Source: Flavobacterium hydrocarbonoxydans (GTDB lineage Bacteria > Bacteroidota > Bacteroidia > Flavobacteriales > Flavobacteriaceae). From it: a DNA stretch of 64,000 bases. This document shows, piece by piece, positions 16,689 to 26,340 of the stretch. The DNA lies in assembly GCF_009789235.1 (NCBI RefSeq), contig NZ_WSTB01000003.1, positions 124,001 through 188,000 of the forward strand, read 5' to 3'. Below the pieces are notes generated by a model that was given only the letters and a program-made list of their open reading frames with translations, did not search any database and had not been told where the DNA came from. Each line of letters begins with the position of its first letter. Positions within the stretch are counted from its first letter, which is position 1. Made by a program: the position numbers and the translations under genes.

Positions 16689-18062
16689 TTAATTGAATAA
16701 TAGCGGAACTAATTTTTTCATTCTGTAATTCTCTTTCAGGAATTGAGAAGTAATTTGTTTATCTGAAATAACCATAGCCGCTCCTAAGGCTGAACCTAAC
16801 GGAGAATGCGTCGATAAGACTTTAAAATTACTAAAATGATGCGACATTAATTTCATAAACACATCATTATCAGTGAATCCGCCATCAATAAATATCTTTT
16901 TGATTTTACTGTTTCCGATGGCTTTGTTGATGGTATCAATCTGTAATTCCATTAACTCAATCATCAATTGATGGTAGGCTTCTTCGAAAGTATCAAATTG
17001 CTGTAATTCTGTTTTTTGAGGCAATCGTTGCAACGAAATCCCTTCAAATTTGAAATATACCGCTGGCTTTTCAATCAAACCTAAATAAATATCCTGATCG
17101 AATTTTACTTCTCGGTGGTAACCATATTCTTTTTTGTAATATTCACATAGTTTTTCGACTTGTAAACGGTACTCATTTCCCATAAAAAAACGGGAAGCTT
17201 TTACACGTTTTCCATCAATTCGAAGATAATTCAAACAATTCTCAGCAATATCTTCTTTGCTCAAACTTTCTGAATTAAAAGGATTTAAAGCAATGCTCCA
17301 AGTTCCTGTAGAAAGTAAAAGAAAAGGTTTCTTTTTGCTTAAAATATAAGGCAATAATGCCGATGAACTATCGTGAATTCCTACTCCAATCTTGATTTTT
17401 TTATCTTTGTACGTCGTATTGATACTTGCAGAAGTGGGTACAATTGGAGGCAATATTTTATCGATATTTTCGTCGTGAACCCATTTATGATAATCCTCTT
17501 CGTCGTAGTTCCACAAATTAGTGTGACAGCCAATACTTGTGTACTCACTTACCGGAATTCCCGTAAATAAATACGACAGATATTGTGGCAAATGCAAGCT
17601 GTATTTTATCTGCGAAAACAAACCTGGCTTGGTCTTTTTAAGCCAATACAACTGCATTCCGGAGTTTAACATTCCAGATGGCGGAGAAGCTGTTTCTGCA
17701 CCAATAGTCAATGCATCACCGTGTTCTTTATAAAAATCCTCAATAATTTCCTGAGGAAGATCTTTGGTATAATTGTACAATGGTGTCAAAGGTTTTCCTT
17801 TGTAATCCAGATGCACCAAACTTGCTCCGTACGATGAAAAATTTAATGTTTTAATGTCAAAACGTTCATCTTCTAAAATGGCGTCAAAAGTTTCTTTGAT
17901 CCAGGTACGTAATGTTTCCAGATTTTCGGTTTCAAACCCATCTTCATCTACAGTTAAAGGCAAATTGACATAGTCACGATATACTTCGTTATACTCGTCA
18001 TCAAAAAGAAAAAACTTTTTGTTGGTTTTACCAATATCAAATACAGCGTTTACTCTAGTCAT
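16689..18062 (-). CDS. rhaB: FGGY-family carbohydrate kinase, probable L-rhamnulokinase
   Basis: A 457-residue cytosolic kinase beginning MTRVNAVFDIGKTNKKFFLF, the ATPase phosphate-1 loop of the FGGY superfamily. GIHDSSSALLPY in the middle and FIDGGFTDNDVFMKLM near the C-terminus are the usual catalytic-Asp and ATP-binding segments. Its place next to L-rhamnose isomerase and the rhamnulose-1-phosphate aldolase fusion fixes the substrate as L-rhamnulose with fair confidence; sequence alone would allow L-fuculose. It starts 3 bp after the stop of the isomerase gene, so the two are one operon. Confidence 0.88.
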   Translation of the reverse strand: MTRVNAVFDIGKTNKKFFLFDDEYNEVYRDYVNLPLTVDEDGFETENLETLRTWIKETFDAILEDERFDIKTLNFSSYGASLVHLDYKGKPLTPLYNYTKDLPQEIIEDFYKEHGDALTIGAETASPPSGMLNSGMQLYWLKKTKPGLFSQIKYSLHLPQYLSYLFTGIPVSEYTSIGCHTNLWNYDEEDYHKWVHDENIDKILPPIVPTSASINTTYKDKKIKIGVGIHDSSSALLPYILSKKKPFLLLSTGTWSIALNPFNSESLSKEDIAENCLNYLRIDGKRVKASRFFMGNEYRLQVEKLCEYYKKEYGYHREVKFDQDIYLGLIEKPAVYFKFEGISLQRLPQKTELQQFDTFEEAYHQLMIELMELQIDTINKAIGNSKIKKIFIDGGFTDNDVFMKLMSHHFSNFKVLSTHSPLGSALGAAMVISDKQITSQFLKENYRMKKLVPLLFN

Positions 18063-18065
18063 AAT

Positions 18066-19340
18066 TTACAAGCCTGTAGCCACCGTTTTTGAACCTCTTT
18101 CTGAAATTAGATTATTTCTAACCGCAAGCGAACGATACAATTCAACTGGATTTAAAGCCGCTCCAGAACGCAAACGAGCTTCAGCAACCAAAGCACGAAC
18201 ATCTGTGCGGAAAGCATTCTGAAGAATTTCCTGCGCTTTTACAACGTCATTTTCTTCTTGTGCAATTTCTAATGCTTTTCTGTCAACCAAAAGTGCTTGC
18301 GCATAAGCAATCATAATAGCCTCAACAGATTGCAATAAATCTTCTAACGGATCTTTGATATTATGAGAAGCATCAATCATCCATCCTAAATCTTTGGCGT
18401 GATTCATTCCGCGAGCGTCCATTCCTTCAACCAATTCATTAAAAATTAAGAATAATTGGTATGGTTTTAAAGCTCCAGCCGTTAAATCATCATCACCGTA
18501 TTTTGAATCATTAAAGTGGAAACCACCTAATTTGTTTTCCATTAATAATAAAGAAACAATTTGCTCGATATTAGCATTTGGCAAATGGTGTCCTAAATCT
18601 ACCAAAGTCTGCGCTTTATCTCCTAATTTTTTCACGTAAGAATAGGATTGTCCCCAATCTGCCACTGTTGTTGAATAAAAATTGGGTTCTGCACATTTGT
18701 ATTCTAAAAATAATTTCCAGTTTGAAGGTAATGCCTCATAGATTTCCTCTAAACTTTCTAATGTATTTTGATATGCTTTTCTAAAATTTAATTGTCCTGG
18801 AAAAGAAGAACCATCAGCTAACCAAACTGTTAAAGACTCTGAACCTAAAGCTATTCCTTGTTTGATTACTTCAATATTGTGATTAATAGCTTGTTTACGA
18901 ACCGCTTTGTTTACGTTTTGCAACGAACCAAATTTGTAGGTATGTTCCTGACTATTTTGATCTTGAAATGTATTTGAATTTACTGCATCAAACTTAAGAT
19001 TATGTTGCGCTGCCAACGTTTTGATAGCGTTATAATCTGTTGGAATATCCCACGGAATGTGCAATGAAATTGCTCCAGAAGCATTGTTTAAAGCATGAAG
19101 TAAACCTACATCTTCGATTTTTTCTTCTAATGAACGAGGCTCTCCACCACCTGGAAAACGTCCGAATCTAGTTCCTCCTGTTCCTAAAGCCCAAGATGGA
19201 ATTGCGATTTGAAAGTCAATTAATTTTTGAATAATTGCCTCTGTTTCTCCAATTTCTGAAGCAGTAAAGATTAATTTATTCTGATGTTTTTTTAGTAAAC
19301 CATCATTGTGAGATGCTATATTGTTTGATTGAATTAACAT
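18066..19340 (-). CDS. rhaI: L-rhamnose isomerase (RhaI type)
   Basis: A 424-residue TIM-barrel sugar isomerase. GTGGTRFGRFPGGGEPR near the N-terminus, VDLGHHLPNANIEQI and GGFHFNDSKYGDDD in the metal-binding region, and WMIDASHNIKDPLEDL are typical of the Pseudomonas stutzeri-type RhaI family rather than of E. coli RhaA. It converts L-rhamnose to L-rhamnulose with Mn2+ or similar. A strong terminator 160 bp upstream separates it from the aldolase gene, so it needs its own promoter. No shared CAGGAT-type site is seen in its upstream region. Confidence 0.92.
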   Translation of the reverse strand: MLIQSNNIASHNDGLLKKHQNKLIFTASEIGETEAIIQKLIDFQIAIPSWALGTGGTRFGRFPGGGEPRSLEEKIEDVGLLHALNNASGAISLHIPWDIPTDYNAIKTLAAQHNLKFDAVNSNTFQDQNSQEHTYKFGSLQNVNKAVRKQAINHNIEVIKQGIALGSESLTVWLADGSSFPGQLNFRKAYQNTLESLEEIYEALPSNWKLFLEYKCAEPNFYSTTVADWGQSYSYVKKLGDKAQTLVDLGHHLPNANIEQIVSLLLMENKLGGFHFNDSKYGDDDLTAGALKPYQLFLIFNELVEGMDARGMNHAKDLGWMIDASHNIKDPLEDLLQSVEAIMIAYAQALLVDRKALEIAQEENDVVKAQEILQNAFRTDVRALVAEARLRSGAALNPVELYRSLAVRNNLISERGSKTVATGL

Positions 19341-19492
19341 ATTTTTCCTTTTTTAAATAGAGTTCAAAATCTTTTAAAATAAAAATTGAACCCTTGTTTT
19401 ATTATATTTTAAATATTATTCTATTTGTTTAAATAAAAAGCTAAAAACAACTGAATATAAATTAATTACATTAAAAAATATTCTTTCTATTT

Positions 19493-19530
19493 AAAAAAAT
19501 CTAACGCTCGAATGTTTTCAAACGTTAGAT
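19493..19530 (-). terminator. Terminator after the aldolase/dehydrogenase gene
   Basis: A 14-bp stem allowing two G-T pairs (19499-19512 with 19517-19530, TGTT loop on the plus strand), followed in the minus direction by a run of six T residues (19493-19498). It ends the rhaT-rhaEW transcript and separates it from rhaI. Confidence 0.85.
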
Positions 19531-19581
19531 CACAAAAAACCACTTTTGTCTTAAACAAACTTATAAAAAAAACTAACTATA

Positions 19582-21723
19582 TTATCTATAAAAGCCCATT
19601 GCAACGCCACCATCAACGTTTAAGGCATTTCCTGTTGACTTACCAAGTAAACCACCAACAAAAGCAAAACAAGCGTTTGCAATATCATCAGGTAAAATGA
19701 TTTCGTTTAGTAAAGTACGTTTTGCATAGTAAGCAGGCAATTCTGCAACGGTAATTCCGTATGCTTTTGCACGGCCTTCTGCCCAACCACCAGACCAAAT
19801 ATTGGAGTCTGAGATTACTGCATCTGGGTTTACTGTGTTTACGCGAATTTTATCTGCTCCCAATTCGGCTGCCATCAAACGTGTTAAATGCGCCTGAGCT
19901 GCTTTTGCAGAACCGTAACCAGGATTATTTGGACCCGCAACAACTGCATTTTTAGAAACGATATTTACGATATCACCACCAAAACCTTGTTTGCGCATTA
20001 TTGCGGTTCCAGCTTTTGAAACAATAAATTGTCCTTTAACCAAAATATCATACAATCTATCCCAATCTTCTAAAGTATGTTCTGCAATAGATTTTGAAAT
20101 ACTGATACCAGCATTATTTACTACAATATCAACTCCACCAAAAGCAAGACACGCTGCGTCTAAAGCTTTTTCAGTACTGTTTTCATCCGTAACATTCAAT
20201 AATGTGCTAGAAACTGCATCTTTACCAAAAGCTTTAGTAAATTCTTCTGTAGCACCTGTTAAACGTTCCTCATTAATATCATTGATGATTACACAAGCAC
20301 CTTCCTGAGCAAATTTCTTCGCAATAGCTTTTCCAATTCCACCAGCAGAACCCGTAATTAAAGCAACTCTACCAGAAAGTGCTTTTGGTTTTGGCATACG
20401 CTGTAATTTTGCTTCTTCCAGCAACCAATATTCTATATCAAAAGCTTCCTGGTGAGGCAACGAAGTATATTCTGAAACTGCTTCTGCACCTTTCATCACG
20501 TTTACCGCATTCACATAATATTCTGATGCCAAACGCGCCATTGTTTTATCTTTAGCAAACGTAAACATACCCACTCCAGGATATAAAATAACCACAGGAT
20601 TTGGATCACGCATTGCTGGCGAATTCGACTTTTTACAAGCATTGTAATAGTCTTTGTACATCGCTCTGTAAGCCTCAAAAGCAGGCGTTAACTTTGCTTT
20701 GATAGCCTCAACATCTGATAAATCTTCGTTTGGTGATAATTCTAAAACCAAAGGACTGATTTTTGTTCTTAAAAAGTGATCTGGACAAGAAGTTCCTAGT
20801 GGAGCCAGCTTTTCTAAATCATTAGAATTGATGAATTCTAAAACCCTTGCATCATCCGTATAATGACCAATCATTTGACGCTCTGACGAACAGAAACCTC
20901 TTAAGATTGGAGCCACTTTTGCTGCTTTTAATTTACGATCTGCTTCTGGTAAACTTTCTAGTTTTTGACCTCCAAAAACAGGACGTTTTTTACCATAATT
21001 ATTCTCTAAATATTCAGCACATTTCTCTATTACTTCCAATGTGTTGATATAGCTTTCGTAAGCAGTATCTCCCCAGGTAAACAAACCGTGAGAACCTAAC
21101 ATGATTCCGCGTAATTTTTTACCTTTTTTAGCCGCTTCTTCCAAACAGCTTCTTAATTGAAGCCCTAAGTCAAAACCAGGACGTTGCCATCCCACCCAAC
21201 CAATTTCTCCGTCGAATAATTCTTCTGTTATTTTTGCTCCATCTTTTGCTGCAGCGATAGCAATAGCCGCATCTGGATGCAAGTGATCAATATGTTTAAA
21301 TGGTAAAAAACCGTGTAAAGGAGTATCGATTGAAGGTGCTTTCGAAGCCAAATCGAAAATACAGTGGTTGAATAATTCTACCATTTCGTCTTCAAATTCA
21401 ATACCTTTATATACTTTTTCAAGATTGTGAAGTCTATCCAAATAAAGCGCTGCACATCCAGATTTTGTTAGTGTTCCGATATCTCCACCAGAACCTTTAA
21501 TCCACATTACATCAGTGACATCACCTGTTAAAGGGTCTTTGTCAGTAATTTTTACAGAAGTATTTCCTCCTCCATAGTTAGTAAGTCTTAAATCTGCTCC
21601 TAACAAATTAGAACGGTAAATAAAAAGCGCTACTTCATCTCCAGCTAATGCTGCAGCTTTTGCATCATCCCAAAGATAGCTCACATGCTTAAAATTCATA
21701 TTTTTTATATTTATATTTGACAT
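19582..21723 (-). CDS. rhaEW: Bifunctional rhamnulose-1-phosphate aldolase / lactaldehyde dehydrogenase
   Basis: A 713-residue fusion. Residues 1 to about 430 are a class II aldolase of the AraD/FucA fold (NYGGGNTSVKI, LHGFLPFKHIDHLHPDAAI, MLGSHGLFTWG). From about 440 a short-chain dehydrogenase follows: ALITGSAGGIGKAIAKKFA for NAD binding, NNAGIS, and YGSAKAAQ as the catalytic Tyr-Lys segment. The fusion cleaves L-rhamnulose-1-phosphate to DHAP and L-lactaldehyde and oxidises the latter to L-lactate, as described for RhaEW proteins. Its L-lactate would feed LutABC encoded 3 kb away. It follows rhaT by 36 bp and ends at a strong terminator. Confidence 0.93.
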   Translation of the reverse strand: MSNINIKNMNFKHVSYLWDDAKAAALAGDEVALFIYRSNLLGADLRLTNYGGGNTSVKITDKDPLTGDVTDVMWIKGSGGDIGTLTKSGCAALYLDRLHNLEKVYKGIEFEDEMVELFNHCIFDLASKAPSIDTPLHGFLPFKHIDHLHPDAAIAIAAAKDGAKITEELFDGEIGWVGWQRPGFDLGLQLRSCLEEAAKKGKKLRGIMLGSHGLFTWGDTAYESYINTLEVIEKCAEYLENNYGKKRPVFGGQKLESLPEADRKLKAAKVAPILRGFCSSERQMIGHYTDDARVLEFINSNDLEKLAPLGTSCPDHFLRTKISPLVLELSPNEDLSDVEAIKAKLTPAFEAYRAMYKDYYNACKKSNSPAMRDPNPVVILYPGVGMFTFAKDKTMARLASEYYVNAVNVMKGAEAVSEYTSLPHQEAFDIEYWLLEEAKLQRMPKPKALSGRVALITGSAGGIGKAIAKKFAQEGACVIINDINEERLTGATEEFTKAFGKDAVSSTLLNVTDENSTEKALDAACLAFGGVDIVVNNAGISISKSIAEHTLEDWDRLYDILVKGQFIVSKAGTAIMRKQGFGGDIVNIVSKNAVVAGPNNPGYGSAKAAQAHLTRLMAAELGADKIRVNTVNPDAVISDSNIWSGGWAEGRAKAYGITVAELPAYYAKRTLLNEIILPDDIANACFAFVGGLLGKSTGNALNVDGGVAMGFYR

Positions 21724-21759
21724 TTGGTTATAATATTTATTTAGTAATTACTATTTGAT

Positions 21760-22860
21760 TTATAAAGAGTTTCCAATTCCTACCAAAACAATAGATAAGA
21801 ACATCAATGCAATTCCGAAAAGGAAAGTATTAAAGGTCTTTTTAGTAACTCCTTTCCATTCTTTTAGGTAAAAACCCCAAAAATTAGCGGTAAGAATGAT
21901 CGTTGACATGTGCAAAATCCATGAACTGGCTCCGTTTCCTAATTTGCTTTCCCCCATTCCGTAGAAGAAAAACTGAAGAAACCACATGGTCCCTGCAATA
22001 GCAGAAAAAAGCACGTTTTTTGAAATGGGTGTCGTTTTATCTGTATAATTACCAAATGTTTTATTTTTGAAATTAAGATAGATACACCATATAAAGTTGG
22101 TTGTCAAGCCACCCCAAAGTATAATAATGTAACTTACATTATTCTGAAACAAAAATTCTCCCTGATTTGGATGCAATGCTTTCCAAGACTCATTAGCAAC
22201 ATCAGCCATCGGCTTTGCAGCTTCAATTCCGAAATTGAAAAAAGAGCTTAAAATACCTGAAATGATCGCAATAATTAAACCTTTTACTAAACTGAAATCT
22301 TTGTCTTTATCTTCATGCCCTTTTTCAAAATCTTTCTCTTTTAATATTCCTGCTTTTCCTAAAATGGCTATTCCGATGACACAAACAAGAACACCAAACA
22401 AAACCATTTGACCTCCTGAGTTCGCAAACATATCACTAATAGATTCTTTACCTGCTGTCGCGTTAAAATTGTAATAGATTGGCGGAATTAAAGCTCCAAA
22501 AGCAGAACAAAATCCTAGAGTAATTGAGTTCCCTAATGACATTCCTAAATAGCGAACCCCTAATCCATAAGTCAATCCTCCAATTCCCCAAACCAATCCC
22601 ATTCCGTATGCTAATGCTTTTACTGATGGAGCAGCGTTAGCAATTATTTCAGTAAAATTTGGAATTGTTAAATAAGCTGCGAGTGGCGGAACAATCAGCC
22701 AAGAGAAAAATCCCCCTACCAGCCAATAACTTTCCCAGGCCCAATCTTTAACTTTTTTGAAAGGCATATAAAAACTCCCTGAAGAAAATCCTCCGATAGA
22801 GTGAAAAATAATTCCGAGTAATGATTCCATTAATGATTTGTTTTTTTGAGGTTGGTTCAA
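21760..22860 (-). CDS. rhaT: L-rhamnose/H+ symporter RhaT
   Basis: A 366-residue integral membrane protein with about ten hydrophobic segments and the RhaT family N-terminus (IIFHSIGGFSSGSFYMPFKK), plus AYGMGLVWGIGGLTYGLGVR. It imports L-rhamnose across the inner membrane with protons. It is first in the operon with the aldolase fusion. A CAGGAT-type operator lies 45 bp upstream of its start, and the divergent GntR regulator begins 267 bp away. Confidence 0.94.
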   Translation of the reverse strand: MNQPQKNKSLMESLLGIIFHSIGGFSSGSFYMPFKKVKDWAWESYWLVGGFFSWLIVPPLAAYLTIPNFTEIIANAAPSVKALAYGMGLVWGIGGLTYGLGVRYLGMSLGNSITLGFCSAFGALIPPIYYNFNATAGKESISDMFANSGGQMVLFGVLVCVIGIAILGKAGILKEKDFEKGHEDKDKDFSLVKGLIIAIISGILSSFFNFGIEAAKPMADVANESWKALHPNQGEFLFQNNVSYIIILWGGLTTNFIWCIYLNFKNKTFGNYTDKTTPISKNVLFSAIAGTMWFLQFFFYGMGESKLGNGASSWILHMSTIILTANFWGFYLKEWKGVTKKTFNTFLFGIALMFLSIVLVGIGNSL

Positions 22861-22876
22861 TAGTTAATCTGTTTTG

Positions 22877-22920
22877 TAAAATAAATGAATGTATCAAAGA
22901 AAACTATCCTGTACTATCCT
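22877..22920 (-). promoter_or_regulatory. Shared PUL operator in front of rhaT
   Basis: On the plus strand CTATCCTGTACTATCC occurs at 22904-22919 with ATCCTG at 22906-22911 and a second half-copy (ATCCTT) 10 bp further. The position 21 bp away, 22877-22884, reads TTATTTTA in the sense direction, only a partial -7 match. The operator agrees with those of the pectin locus, but the promoter element is weak. Confidence 0.6.
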
Positions 22921-23127
22921 TGTAAGGTTTTTTTAGGAAAAAAAAAGAAAAAATATTAAAAGATGTACCGAATTATAAGCAAAAAATAAAATTAAAATCT
23001 CTATTTTAGCAATCGTTTTCGTGATGCAAATAGTGCTGTTTTATATTAACAAGAAGATTACATCAAACAGAAAACACAACTAATTTGGAAATTACGTCCC
23101 GTTTATGATGGGCATAATTTATAAGAT

Positions 23128-24174
23128 ATGAGCATGATTAAACTTATTAAAATAGATGAAGATTCCAGAGTACCCAAATACAAACAGATTGTAGATTCTA
23201 TTTTGCATAATATTACTGTTGGCAATCTAAAAATCAACCAAAAAATTCCTTCGATAAATAGTTTTAGTGAAGAGTTTTATATGTCTCGCGATACTGTAGA
23301 AAAGGCATATAATATCTTAAAAGAGCGAAAAATAATCTCTTCCATAAGAGGAAAAGGATATTATATCACGCGAACAAAACTAGAATCTAAAGTCAATATT
23401 TTGTTTTTATTTAATAAACTAAGTGCTTATAAAATGAAAACATATAACTCTTTTATTGATACTGTAGGTGCAAATGCACACACCGATTTGCATATTTATC
23501 ACTGCGATGAAACTCTTTTTTTAAATTTGTTGGATAAATTTGAAGGAGCATATGATTATTATGTTATTACGACACACTTTAAAACCGATGAATTAAAACA
23601 TTTAAGTTTTACAGATGACGTTCTAAAAGCAATCCAAAAAATACCTCACGAAAAGTTGGTAATTATGGATAATATAAAACTTGGAATGGGTGACGAAGTG
23701 ATTAAAATATATCAAGATTTTGAAAATGATATATACGATGCTTTAAAAGAAGGCCTGACAAAAATAGCTAAATACAAAAAACTGATTCTAGTTTATCCGG
23801 ATAAAGCTGTCTATCCTTATCCAAGGAGAATTTTGCACGGTTTTAGAAAATTTTGTGTTGAACACGAAATAAATTTTGAGATTTTAAGCGAAGTTTATGA
23901 TGATATGATTCTCAAAAAAGGTGATTTATTTATTACTATTGAAGAATCGGATTTGGTTAATTTGATGAAACAAATTAGAGACGATGAGTATGTTCTAGGC
24001 AAGGATATTGGCGTAATTTCATATAATGACACTCCTCTTAAAGAATTATTAGGAATTACGGTTATGTCAACTGATTTTAACGTGATGGGAGAAACCGCAG
24101 CCAGAATGATTTTGAATAAAGAAAAAGGTAAAGTAAAAGTTCCGTTTAATTTTATTGATAGAAATTCAATTTAA
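23128..24174 (+). CDS. GntR-family transcriptional regulator with LacI-type sensor domain
   Basis: A 348-residue protein. Residues about 12-85 are a GntR winged helix (VPKYKQIVDSILHN, SRDTVEKAYNILKERKII, GKGYYITRTK). From about residue 90 it has a periplasmic-binding-protein-like sensor domain, ending ISYNDTPLKELLGITVMSTD, as in LacI-type repressors. This GntR/LacI hybrid is common next to sugar operons in Bacteroidota. It is divergent from rhaT, so L-rhamnose or an intermediate is the probable effector. It may bind the CAGGAT-type sites of this locus; this is not proven. The start at 23128 (MSMIK) could instead be the Met at 23134. Confidence 0.88.
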   Translation: MSMIKLIKIDEDSRVPKYKQIVDSILHNITVGNLKINQKIPSINSFSEEFYMSRDTVEKAYNILKERKIISSIRGKGYYITRTKLESKVNILFLFNKLSAYKMKTYNSFIDTVGANAHTDLHIYHCDETLFLNLLDKFEGAYDYYVITTHFKTDELKHLSFTDDVLKAIQKIPHEKLVIMDNIKLGMGDEVIKIYQDFENDIYDALKEGLTKIAKYKKLILVYPDKAVYPYPRRILHGFRKFCVEHEINFEILSEVYDDMILKKGDLFITIEESDLVNLMKQIRDDEYVLGKDIGVISYNDTPLKELLGITVMSTDFNVMGETAARMILNKEKGKVKVPFNFIDRNSI

Positions 24175-24176
24175 AT

Positions 24177-24279
24177 TAAGGTACAAAGTTGCAGAGGCTC
24201 AAAGGAACAAAGGTTTTTTTGAGCTTTTTTTATCTAAGAACCTTTGCAACTTTGAACCTTTGGACCTTTGAACCTTCAA
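24177..24279. repeat. CAAAGGTTCAAAG-type repeat between convergent genes
   Basis: Both ends carry units like AAGGTTCAAAG in opposite orientation (AAGGTACAAAGTTGCAGAGG on the left, AACCTTTGGACCTTTGAACC on the right) with a T-rich centre. It lies between the regulator and the convergent PL11 gene and can fold into a long imperfect hairpin that may serve as a terminator in both directions. Confidence 0.6.
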
Positions 24280-24284
24280 AAAAA

Positions 24285-26135
24285 CTATTTCTTCGCAGGA
24301 ACCAAAACAATATTCGGTTTTGGCGCTGGTTTCATTCCTGCTCCCATATAAAAACTAGTATGTGGTGGTTGATTATAACCTACATTTTGCCAGGCAATAC
24401 TCAGGCGATATTGTGAGTCATGCATCAAAGTATATTGTTTAATTTCAGTTGGAATTGCGGTCGAATAAATTCTTAACTCTTTGTTGTCTTCACTTCTTAG
24501 AATCAACTCTTCTCTCCAGTCTCCCAAAATATCTGCAGAAAGTGCCGGAGTTGATTTTGTTCCGTTGTTTGAAACCGCTCCTGTTGCTGTAAACAATCTT
24601 CCCTTACCATATTTGTCAATATAATTCGAATTCAGGAGTTCTCTTGAAGTATCGCCATCCCAATAAATCAAAAAGTTAATTGATTTAGGGGCCTCTCCAA
24701 TTTTATTTCCTTTGATATCATACAAAAACGACGAACCGGACCACCAGCATTGTGCCCCTTTTCTGGCTGGATCAATATTATCAGCTACTCCCCGTCCAAC
24801 ATCTTCATTAGGCGAATCGGTAAATAAAACTTTTCCGTCTGAGGCAGAAAACAAAGTTACTCCAGGTCCTGTTGTTTCATTTTCAATTTCATGGATTCCA
24901 AAAGCTTCCAGACCCGGAATTTCAGGATCTAAATCTGTAACATGCAACGCATCTCCGTGCCTGAAACCTGTGGTATATAAGCCTTTTCCGTTATCATCAA
25001 CGCACATTGATCCATAAACAATTTCGTCTTTTCCGTCATTGTCAACGTCAGCTACAGATAGCCCGTGATTTCCCATTCCGGAATAAGGATTTTCTGCATC
25101 TTTACTATCAAAAACCCATCTCGAAGTCAGTTTGTTATTTTTAAAATCCCAGGCGGCTAAAACAGTTCTTCCGTAATAACCACGGCACATCACCACACTT
25201 GGATGAATACCGTCTAAATACGCAACACAGGCGGTAAATCGATCTACCCTGTTTCCTTTCGTATCATTTCCGCCACTGCCTCCATGTCCGCCCCATCCGG
25301 CAAGATCACCTCTTTCTGCTATATAATCTACTGTTGTAATCAGCTTTCCGGTTTTTCCATTAAAAACAGAAAGATACTCCGGGCCTTTTAAAATTTTACC
25401 ATAAATAGCTGATTTAGGATCTCTTTCAACCCAGTCTTTTGTAGCGTCACCCACTACATTCCCCTGACTGTCAGTAGTACCATCAGCAGTTTTACAGACT
25501 AATTCAGAAATACCATCACCATCCAGATCATACACCATAAATTGTGTGTAATGAGCTCCTTCACGAATATTTTTTCCTAAATTAATCTGCCATAAAAATT
25601 TTCCGTCTAAAGTATAAGCCTGAAATATAGGCGGATCTGTAATGCCTGTATGCGAATTATCGTGTGCTTTTCCGGTCATGTGCACAATCAAATCATACCT
25701 TCCGTCTCCATCTAAATCTCCCGTTGATAAATCATTCGGAATATAGCCTTCAACCGGTTTTATCGCAATTGATAAATAATCTTTATCAGAACTTCCCGCT
25801 GGAATAGTAAAACTTCCTTTGGCTTCAGATTCATTTCCTTTTAAAATTGTCTTGACAAACCAAGTGTTATCAAGTTTTGAACTTGCTTTTGTATCCAAAA
25901 AATTAGTTGCGCCTGTAATTGGTTTATCATTGATTTTAACTGCTTTTTGCGAACCACTTTTTCGATATAAATTAAAAGCAATATCATCAGCATCAGTGCC
26001 TAAAACACGCCAACTGATAAAAAATTGATCCTTATTTTTAATCGCCACAACACCACGATCTAAATTTTCCATTTGTCGTTGCGCAAAAATGGAACAGGAG
26101 AAAAAAAACAGCAGAAATAGAATTCTATTTTTCAT
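24285..26135 (-). CDS. Rhamnogalacturonan lyase, PL11 family
   Basis: A 616-residue secreted enzyme with a signal peptide ending IFAQ. ENLDRGVVAIKNKDQFFISWRVLGTD at the N-terminus is characteristic of PL11 (YesW/YesX). Several calcium-binding DxDxDG repeats follow (LDGDGRYD, DLDGDGISE, DVDNDGKDE), as in the eight-bladed propeller of this family. It cleaves the GalA-Rha backbone of rhamnogalacturonan-I by beta-elimination, leaving unsaturated ends for the GH105 enzyme encoded downstream. The gene is alone on its strand block, with a 394-bp repeat-filled gap upstream. Confidence 0.93.
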   Translation of the reverse strand: MKNRILFLLFFFSCSIFAQRQMENLDRGVVAIKNKDQFFISWRVLGTDADDIAFNLYRKSGSQKAVKINDKPITGATNFLDTKASSKLDNTWFVKTILKGNESEAKGSFTIPAGSSDKDYLSIAIKPVEGYIPNDLSTGDLDGDGRYDLIVHMTGKAHDNSHTGITDPPIFQAYTLDGKFLWQINLGKNIREGAHYTQFMVYDLDGDGISELVCKTADGTTDSQGNVVGDATKDWVERDPKSAIYGKILKGPEYLSVFNGKTGKLITTVDYIAERGDLAGWGGHGGSGGNDTKGNRVDRFTACVAYLDGIHPSVVMCRGYYGRTVLAAWDFKNNKLTSRWVFDSKDAENPYSGMGNHGLSVADVDNDGKDEIVYGSMCVDDNGKGLYTTGFRHGDALHVTDLDPEIPGLEAFGIHEIENETTGPGVTLFSASDGKVLFTDSPNEDVGRGVADNIDPARKGAQCWWSGSSFLYDIKGNKIGEAPKSINFLIYWDGDTSRELLNSNYIDKYGKGRLFTATGAVSNNGTKSTPALSADILGDWREELILRSEDNKELRIYSTAIPTEIKQYTLMHDSQYRLSIAWQNVGYNQPPHTSFYMGAGMKPAPKPNIVLVPAKK

Positions 26136-26214
26136 AATTGATTTTTTATGTGGATTAAAAGTTTCACGCAGATTTAAAAAAGATTAACGTAGATTTTTAT
26201 TTTTAACACAGTCT

Positions 26215-26315
26215 TGTTCAATTCCGACGAGAAGAAATCTCCGTAATTAGCTACGTACTTATTGGTGAAAATCTTTGTAGAGTTACTTGCGGAGATTTCT
26301 CGTTCGAAATGACAA
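26215..26315. repeat. MITE-like inverted-repeat element, about 100 bp
   Basis: The left end contains CGACGAGAAGAAATCTCCGT and the right end GCGGAGATTTCTCGTTCG followed by AAATGACAA. The two arms are near-complementary over about 35 bp with a short centre. Its ends match those of the smaller element at 16580-16642. It codes for nothing and appears to be a member of a dispersed non-autonomous family. Confidence 0.7.
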
Positions 26316-26340
26316 AAAAAAACGAAAATATCCTTTTTGA

